Source of the DNA: JBEKCB01 sp052139675
Lineage (GTDB): Bacteria; Planctomycetota; Brocadiia; CAIUPP01
Length of the DNA: 19,493 nucleotides
NCBI GenBank assembly: GCA_052139675.1
Contig: JBKQWE010000078.1
Span: 1-19,493, forward strand
Direction: 5' to 3'
Positions 15,081 through 19,493 of the stretch are shown here, piece after piece; position 1 is the stretch's first letter; each line of letters opens with the position of its first letter. The translations under genes and the position numbers were made by a program. The notes beneath the pieces are model-generated. The model worked only from the letters and a program-made list of their open reading frames with translations, made no database searches and was not told where the DNA came from.

Positions 15081-15439
15081 TGCTTTTTAAGCTGGATGAG
15101 AACCTGCCTCGCGCCGCAGCCCGCATCCTCCGCGAGCAAGGCCACGATGCCCTGAGCGCACTCGATCAGCAAATGGGAGGAAGGCCCGACCCACAACTTT
15201 TGGAGGCCGTCAAGCTGGAGAACCGCGCGTTCATCACGCTCGATCTCGATTTCTCGGACATACGAATGTACCCGCCGAAGACTCTTCCCGGTATTATCGT
15301 CCTGCGACCAGCCAGGCAAGACGTGCGGACTCTGGTTTCACTTCTGCGTAACTTACAGCCGCTCTTGGAATGCGAGCAGCTTGCAGGACGACTATGGATT
15401 GTGGACGAGCAAAGGGTTCGCATCCGAGGAAGTGAATGA
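15080..15439 (+). CDS. DUF5615 PIN-like toxin
   Basis: A 119-residue DUF5615/PIN-like protein. Conserved acidic residues are in FKLDENLP (D6, E7) and ITLDLDFSD (about 52-60), which are the expected metal-binding positions of a PIN-type ribonuclease fold. HDALSALDQ and PGIIVLR are further family features. Next to DUF433 it forms a VapBC-like toxin-antitoxin module, with the nuclease role inferred from the fold. The start overlaps the antitoxin stop. A 60-base sample of the gene is about 60% GC, lower than the flanking core genes, which suggests transfer. Confidence 0.85.
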   Translation: MLFKLDENLPRAAARILREQGHDALSALDQQMGGRPDPQLLEAVKLENRAFITLDLDFSDIRMYPPKTLPGIIVLRPARQDVRTLVSLLRNLQPLLECEQLAGRLWIVDEQRVRIRGSE

Positions 15440-15517
15440 CGCTCATCTGGTTTGTGCAACGCCTCTTTGCGGAACAGGAAGACTGCCGCGTGGAAACCGC
15501 TCCCCCAGGCTGATGGA

Positions 15518-16318
15518 ATGAACGCCACACGCCGACAGCTTGCGATGCTGCGTTCGCTGCGGACCCGGAAGGGCCGCCGCGAGAGCGGGCTGTTCCTCGT
15601 CGAAGGCGCGCGGCTCTGCTCGGAATTGATCCCGGCGAAGGCGCGAGTCGAGATCGTGCTCGTGGCGGAAGGCCGCGACCCGGGCGGCGCGCTGGGGAAA
15701 CAGGCCGCTCAGCTCGCCGCGGCCGGCGCGGAGGTCCTGCAGGCGCCGCTGCGCGACTTCGAGCGGATCAGCGACACCGTCAACAGCCAGGGCATCCTCG
15801 CCGCCGCGCGCCGGGAAGATATCGCGCCCGAAGCGCTGCAGTTCGGCGACCCTTCGAGAACCTCAGGGCCGGCCGGCCGGGCGACCGTCCTGGCGCTCGA
15901 CGCCGTCTCCGACCCGGGCAACGTCGGCACGGTCATCCGCACCGCCGCGTGGTTCGGCGTCTCGGCGGTGCTCCTGGGCGAAGGCTGCGCCGACCTCCTG
16001 AATCCCAAGACCGTCCGCGCGACGATGGGCGGCATTTTTCAGCTCCCGATCTGCCGCGACGTAAAATTAGAGGACGAATCGGCCCGACTCAAGCAGTTGG
16101 GGTTCCGCATCATCGCAGCCACGATGGATGGAAGTCCCGACTGGCCCGACTGGGCGAAAAACCCGCGTTCGGCGCTGATCCTGGGCAGTGAAGCGCGCGG
16201 AGTCAGCGAAGGACTCCTCCGCCTGGCCGACCAGCGGATCACCGTCCCCCGCCGCGGCGCAGGCGAATCCCTCAACGTCGCCGTCAGCGCGGGGATTCTG
16301 CTCTCGGCGTTGAAGTAG
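15518..16318 (+). CDS. TrmH/SpoU family RNA 2'-O-methyltransferase
   Basis: A 266-residue SPOUT methyltransferase. An N-terminal substrate-binding domain (LFLVEGARLCSEL, 25-37) is followed by the catalytic knot, with motif 1 LDAVSDPGNVGTVIRTAAWFG (127-147, Arg141), motif 2 GSEARGVSE (223-231) and motif 3 ESLNVAVSAGILL (250-262). Such enzymes methylate a ribose 2'-OH in rRNA or tRNA; the target base is unknown. The ATG at 15518 has only a weak GATGGA site and lies 78 bases after the toxin gene. The linker between the domains (residues 109-121, DPSRTSGPAGRAT) is encoded by a palindromic element, described separately, and looks inserted. Confidence 0.9.
   Translation: MNATRRQLAMLRSLRTRKGRRESGLFLVEGARLCSELIPAKARVEIVLVAEGRDPGGALGKQAAQLAAAGAEVLQAPLRDFERISDTVNSQGILAAARREDIAPEALQFGDPSRTSGPAGRATVLALDAVSDPGNVGTVIRTAAWFGVSAVLLGEGCADLLNPKTVRATMGGIFQLPICRDVKLEDESARLKQLGFRIIAATMDGSPDWPDWAKNPRSALILGSEARGVSEGLLRLADQRITVPRRGAGESLNVAVSAGILLSALK
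15850..15868. repeat. Short palindromic element inside the SpoU gene
   Basis: A 19-base element with CCCT/AGGG ends (15850-15853, 15865-15868) around TTCGAGAACCTC. It resembles the widespread intergenic repeat built on CCTTCGA...CTCAGGG known from many environmental genomes. It is in frame and encodes part of DPSRTSGPAG in the interdomain linker. The resemblance is from memory and was not searched. Confidence 0.4.
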
Positions 16319-16346
16319 CCGTTCAACGGCTGTTTCAACGACAGGC

Positions 16347-16458
16347 TTTTGCCACGGATTGCACGGATTTCACGGATTACCGGCAGCCTGCAAACGCAGG
16401 AATGGACTTGGTCTTCGTTTTCCTTTAATCCGTGGCCATCCGTGAAATCCGTGGCAAA
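16347..16458. repeat. Word palindrome, word GGAT, period 9
   Basis: The left arm at 16347-16379 reads CCACGGAT, TGCACGGAT, TTCACGGAT. The right arm at 16426-16458, in reverse complement, reads CCACGGAT, TTCACGGAT, GGCCACGGAT. The arms are almost fully complementary over about 32 bases with a one-base bulge, around a 46-base spacer. It fills much of the 249-base gap between the SpoU gene and proB. No other gene-like content is visible in that gap apart from the promoter candidate at 16488-16516. Confidence 0.88.
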
Positions 16459-16487
16459 GATGTCGTTGTTGTTCCCGGTGACTTTGC

Positions 16488-16516
16488 TTGACTGTCCGCA
16501 GTCGGGATGATAGTTT
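16488..16516 (+). promoter_or_regulatory. Candidate promoter for proB
   Basis: TTGACT (16488-16493) is followed after 17 bases by TAGTTT (16511-16516); GATAGT two bases earlier is an alternative -10. The -35 box is strong and the -10 weak. It lies about 50 bases before the proB start. Confidence 0.4.
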
Positions 16517-16567
16517 CGCGAGCGTTCGAGCAACCGCGTCAGACGTTTTCTTTTTCGCGAGGCCGTC

Positions 16568-17698
16568 GTGGATCGCAGGGAACTTCTTCGAGGCGTGCGG
16601 AAGCTCGTCGTCAAGATCGGGACGGCGGCGCTGTCGAGCGCCGACGGCGGGCTGGACGAGGCGCAGGTCGCGCGGTTGGCGGAGCAGATTCACTTGCTCC
16701 GCAAGCGCGGGATGCTCGTCGCGGTCGTCAGCTCCGGCGCGATCGGCGCGGGGATGAACGCGCTGGGCATCCGCCGCCGGCCCGCGCACCTTCCGGAACT
16801 CCAGGCCTGCGCCGCGGTCGGACAGGGCCGGCTCACCGCCGTCTATGATCAGTGCTTCCGGCGACATGGATATCATGCCGCGCAGATCCTGCTCACCCGC
16901 GACGATTTCAACGACCGCAGCCGCTACCTGAACGCCTCCAACACGGTCCACGCGATCCTCGATTATGGCGCGGTGCCCGTCATCAATGAGAACGACACGA
17001 TCTCGGTCGAGGAGATCGGCTTCGGCGAGAACGACGGGCTGGCGGCGCTCGTGGCGAATCTGGTCTCGGCGGATATGCTGATATTGCTCACCGTCGTGGA
17101 CGGCCTCTATGAGGACCCGGACGCGCCGGTGGAGTCGCGCCGGGTGATCCCGCTCGTCCCGAAAGTGACCGAGGAGATTCGCGGGCTGGCCAACGGCTCC
17201 AGGTCGCGCGGCGGACGCGGCGGCATGGCGAGCAAGCTCGAGGCGGCGCGCGTAGCGACCGACGCCGGCGGGCTGGCGCTGATCGCGAACGCGCTGCAAG
17301 CCCGCGTGCTCGAGAGGATTTTCGACGGCGAGGAACTCGGCACGCTCTTCCTGCCCGCGAAAGGGCGGCGGCTGACGCGCCGCAAGAGCTGGATCCGGTT
17401 CGGATCGCGCCCGAAGGGAACGCTGGTCGTGGACGCCGGCGCGCGCGGCGCGCTCGTAAAGGCCGGCCGGAGCCTGCTGCCTTCGGGCATCGTCCGCGTG
17501 GAGGGCGAGTTCGACGCGGGCGGCATGGTCGCCGTCTGCGACGAGGCGGGCGCCGAGTTCGCGCGCGGCCTGGCCAACTACGGCGCCGAGGACATGCGCA
17601 AAATCATGGGGCTCAAAACCGCCGCCATCCACGCCCTCTTCGGCGACCACGCATACGACGAAGCCATTCATCGCGATCACCTGGTCCTGAGCGAGTAG
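16568..17698 (+). CDS. proB: Glutamate 5-kinase with PUA domain
   Basis: A 376-residue glutamate 5-kinase, the first enzyme of proline synthesis (glutamate + ATP to glutamyl-5-phosphate). The amino-acid kinase domain (about 9-260) has VVKIGTAAL (14-22, K16), VSSGAIGAG (54-62), VINENDTIS (138-146) and the glycine-rich GRGGMASKLEAA (216-227). A PUA domain occupies about 283-365 (GTLVVDAGARGALVKAGRSLL). The length and two-domain layout match the E. coli enzyme. The start is GTG with GCGAGG upstream. ProA is not in the window, and no obgE lies beside it, so this is a stand-alone unit. The candidate promoter and the GGAT palindrome are upstream. Confidence 0.95.
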   Translation: MDRRELLRGVRKLVVKIGTAALSSADGGLDEAQVARLAEQIHLLRKRGMLVAVVSSGAIGAGMNALGIRRRPAHLPELQACAAVGQGRLTAVYDQCFRRHGYHAAQILLTRDDFNDRSRYLNASNTVHAILDYGAVPVINENDTISVEEIGFGENDGLAALVANLVSADMLILLTVVDGLYEDPDAPVESRRVIPLVPKVTEEIRGLANGSRSRGGRGGMASKLEAARVATDAGGLALIANALQARVLERIFDGEELGTLFLPAKGRRLTRRKSWIRFGSRPKGTLVVDAGARGALVKAGRSLLPSGIVRVEGEFDAGGMVAVCDEAGAEFARGLANYGAEDMRKIMGLKTAAIHALFGDHAYDEAIHRDHLVLSE

Positions 17699-17710
17699 AA
17701 CGGCATTGTC

Positions 17711-17867
17711 GAATGCCGATTGCCGACTGCCGAATTTTGCCGAAGTGGAAATGAGGATTGGTTTTTGCATCGGGGCGTTTTCAGCCGAGTGCCGTCCGGT
17801 CTCGCCCACCCTTCGCCATTCAGACATTCAACACCATTCGGCAATCAGCAATCGGCAATCGGCATTC
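17711..17867. repeat. Word palindrome, word GCCGATT, period 7
   Basis: The left arm at 17711-17735 reads GAAT then GCCGATT, GCCGACT, GCCGAAT. The right arm at 17836-17867, in reverse complement, reads GAAT then GCCGATT, GCCGATT, GCTGATT, GCCGAAT. The arms enclose about 100 bases. It fills the 219-base gap between proB and the HEAT-like gene, and no gene is visible inside. Both arms share the same outer GAATGCCGATTGCCGA. Confidence 0.82.
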
Positions 17868-17917
17868 TTGATATTCCTCGCCCGCAGTGCCAGAATACGC
17901 TTGAAAGGGAGAGCGCG

Positions 17918-19493
17918 ATGGAAGGCGTGCGCCTGGGCAAGGAAGAACTGATCCGCGCTTACGGCGTCAGCCAGCGGCTGGCGGTGCGCGTCGGCGCGCT
18001 CCTGTCGAAAGGGTTCGAGGTCAGCGGCACGCTGCTGGAGATTGCGGGGCCCGGCTCCGCGATCGAGAAACTGCTGCTGCACCCGGAGATGCTGGCGCTG
18101 GCGGACTTGCCCGCCGGCCGTCTGGCGGGCTTGCCCGCCGGCCGTCTGGCGGGGCGGCCGACGGTGGAGATGATCCGCAAACTGGCGCGCGAGACCGGCG
18201 CGGCGTCGGAAGGCGAGCTGGCGCTGGCGGAATCGCCGACCGGCGGGCGCGTCCTGGCGCTGGAGGAGGAACTGCTCGCGCAGGAAGGCTGGCGCGGGCA
18301 GGCCGCGAAGGAGCCGACGGCGCTGGCCCCGCAGCCGAGCGCCCCGCTGCACCCGGCGGCGCAGCCGGGCTTTGGCGGCTTGCCGGTGCTCGACCGCAAG
18401 GAGGCGAGCGGGCTTTTCAGCGCGGAGGAGATCGCGCGGCTGAAGCTCGACGCGCTGGCCGGGCGCGACGCCGACGAGCGCGTCTCGGCGCTCCGCAAGC
18501 TCGTCTACGCGCCGATCAGCGCGCATGAAAAAGGCGGCATCTACCTGCGCGCGCTGCTCGATTCGGCCGGGCCGGTCCGCAGCGAGGCGATGAAAGCCAT
18601 CGTGTCGCTCGGCTTCAACCGCGACATGGCCGACGCGATCCAGGCGCTCTTCGCCGGCCGCGGCCGCGCGCGCGGCGCCGCGCTCCGGCGCATCGGCGAC
18701 CTCATGGGCCGGCTCAATCCCGGTGAGCGGAAAATCGCGCTCGCCGTCCTCCTCGAGACGTTCCGCGAGTCGCAGCTCAAAGGGCCGAACGACCCGATGC
18801 TCGAGCTGCTCGACGAGGCGGACGCCATCCTCGCCGAGTCGCCGGAGATCGTGCCGGAGCTGGCGCGCGTCTACATTCAGCATCTGCTCGCGGAGCCGGC
18901 GGCGCTGGGCGAGACGCTGCGCGACCGGCTGGCGCGGCTGGCCGCGACCGCGCCGGAGGCGGTGCTCGGCCAGGTCTGGGAGGAGATCGGCTCGGTCAGC
19001 GAGCCGGCCTCGCGCGCGCTGCTGCTGGGGCTGTTGATCGAGGCCGAGGCGGACGAGGAGCGCCGCGTCCGCCTGTGCGGGATCGTGGCGGACGAACTCG
19101 TGCGCGGCGGGCAGGCCGAGGTGATGCGGCAGAAACTCGGCCATGCCCTGGTCCGGCTGGGCCCGCCGGCCGCGGAGGCGCTGCTGGGCCGGTTCGCCGC
19201 GGCCTCGAACCCCGAACGCGCCGCGCTCGTCCAGTTCCTCGACGCCATGAGCGTGGACCAGCCGCTGCCGCCGGAAACGCTCAACCGGATCGCGGAGCTG
19301 CTGCTCGAATCCCTGAAACTGGCCGATCCCCGGCTGCGAGTGGAGATTCTGAACACGCGCGTCTTTGCGAATCCGCAACTTTCGCTGGAGTTCCGCCGGT
19401 CCGCGGCGCAGGCGCTGCTGCCGCTGCTGCGGAGCGCGGACCACCCGGAGACCTCGGACCGCGCGGCGGGCCTGCTGGAGGCGCTCGGCGAGG
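17918..19493 (+). CDS. Large HEAT-like helical repeat protein, partial
   Basis: The reading frame is open from an ATG at 17918 (AAAGGGAGA upstream) to the window edge, with 525 residues visible and no stop. The N-terminus begins MEGVRLGKEELIRAYGVSQ. Residues 62-77 are a doubled LPAGRLAG unit, and 125-160 is Pro/Ala-rich linker. From about 170 onward come successive amphipathic helix pairs, for example ERVSALRKLVYAPISAHEKGGIYLRALL, MKAIVSLGFNRDMADAIQALF and LLLGLLIEAEADEERRVRLCGIVADELV, which suggest HEAT/ARM-type alpha-solenoid repeats. No signal peptide, membrane helix or catalytic motif is seen. It is probably a scaffold or regulator; no specific function can be assigned. Confidence 0.75.
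   Translation, partial: MEGVRLGKEELIRAYGVSQRLAVRVGALLSKGFEVSGTLLEIAGPGSAIEKLLLHPEMLALADLPAGRLAGLPAGRLAGRPTVEMIRKLARETGAASEGELALAESPTGGRVLALEEELLAQEGWRGQAAKEPTALAPQPSAPLHPAAQPGFGGLPVLDRKEASGLFSAEEIARLKLDALAGRDADERVSALRKLVYAPISAHEKGGIYLRALLDSAGPVRSEAMKAIVSLGFNRDMADAIQALFAGRGRARGAALRRIGDLMGRLNPGERKIALAVLLETFRESQLKGPNDPMLELLDEADAILAESPEIVPELARVYIQHLLAEPAALGETLRDRLARLAATAPEAVLGQVWEEIGSVSEPASRALLLGLLIEAEADEERRVRLCGIVADELVRGGQAEVMRQKLGHALVRLGPPAAEALLGRFAAASNPERAALVQFLDAMSVDQPLPPETLNRIAELLLESLKLADPRLRVEILNTRVFANPQLSLEFRRSAAQALLPLLRSADHPETSDRAAGLLEALGE
18101..18148. repeat. 24-base tandem duplication of a palindrome inside the HEAT-like gene
   Basis: Two 24-base copies (18101-18124 and 18125-18148) differ at one base and encode the tandem 8-residue unit LPAGRLAG. 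Each copy contains a hairpin-forming core (GCCCGCC, 8-base loop, GGCGGGC or GGCGGGG). It is in frame and looks like a palindromic repeat that entered the coding sequence and doubled. Confidence 0.75.

Noticed and set aside
17828..19444. A 538-codon minus-strand frame over the HEAT-like gene
   Set aside because: Its product is Arg/Gln-rich and repetitive, as expected from the reverse of Leu/Ala/Glu-rich helices. The plus-strand frame has a good start and helical repeats.

Overview
This window is a GC-rich bacterial chromosome segment. A hand count of one 60-base block in rng gives about 73% GC, while a block in the restriction gene gives about 57%. It is densely packed with housekeeping genes. 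There are no rRNA or tRNA genes, no insertion sequence and no CRISPR. The gene set fits an uncultured, environmental lineage near the PVC group (Planctomycetota, Kiritimatiellota, Lentisphaerota and relatives). It includes a pyrophosphate-type phosphofructokinase, a hexulose-phosphate synthase/RraA fusion, a corrinoid-linked methyltransferase, a stand-alone TIGR03936 protein beside rng-rplU-rpmA, and a HEAT-like protein. The phylum is inference only and was not tested.

Layout. From 166 to 14639 every gene is on the minus strand. Read in the direction of transcription, a pfkB-family sugar kinase (14639-13740) comes first. A two-gene restriction-modification cassette follows: a D12-class adenine methylase, then a SacI-family endonuclease (13573-11558). 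Next come thpR-recA (11531-9793), PPi-type PFK and a PHP phosphatase (9573-7585), and a membrane TPR protein with a TIGR03936 protein (7404-5796). RNase E/G and ribosomal proteins L21 and L27 (5685-3572) end at a clear intrinsic terminator. A retropepsin-like protease with its own promoter follows, and the strand ends with queD, the HPS/RraA fusion and the pterin-binding methyltransferase (2774-166). At 14640-14843 the orientation flips. The plus strand carries a DUF433/DUF5615 toxin-antitoxin pair, a SpoU-family RNA methyltransferase, proB, and a large HEAT-like protein that runs off the right edge.

The most unusual feature lies between the genes. At least five gaps hold long imperfect inverted repeats whose arms are short tandem arrays of period 7-9, and a sixth gap holds a single arm of period 10. 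Several obey one grammar: CCAC plus a four-base word, then NN(A)CAC plus the same word, about three times. The word differs by locus (GACG, GAAG, GGAT, AGAT) but is shared by both arms at each locus. Related loci use CGCGAAA (period 8) and GCCGATT (period 7). One arm forms the C-terminal coding sequence of queD. Two other palindromic elements seem to sit in frame inside coding genes, in the SpoU methyltransferase and the HEAT-like protein. This family of 'same grammar, different word' palindromes is my best candidate for something poorly described here.

Other points of interest are a consensus sigma70-type promoter embedded in the last codons of rng that would fire rplU-rpmA, and an R-M cassette of lower GC next to thpR-recA that pairs a SacI-family nuclease with an N6-adenine-type methylase.
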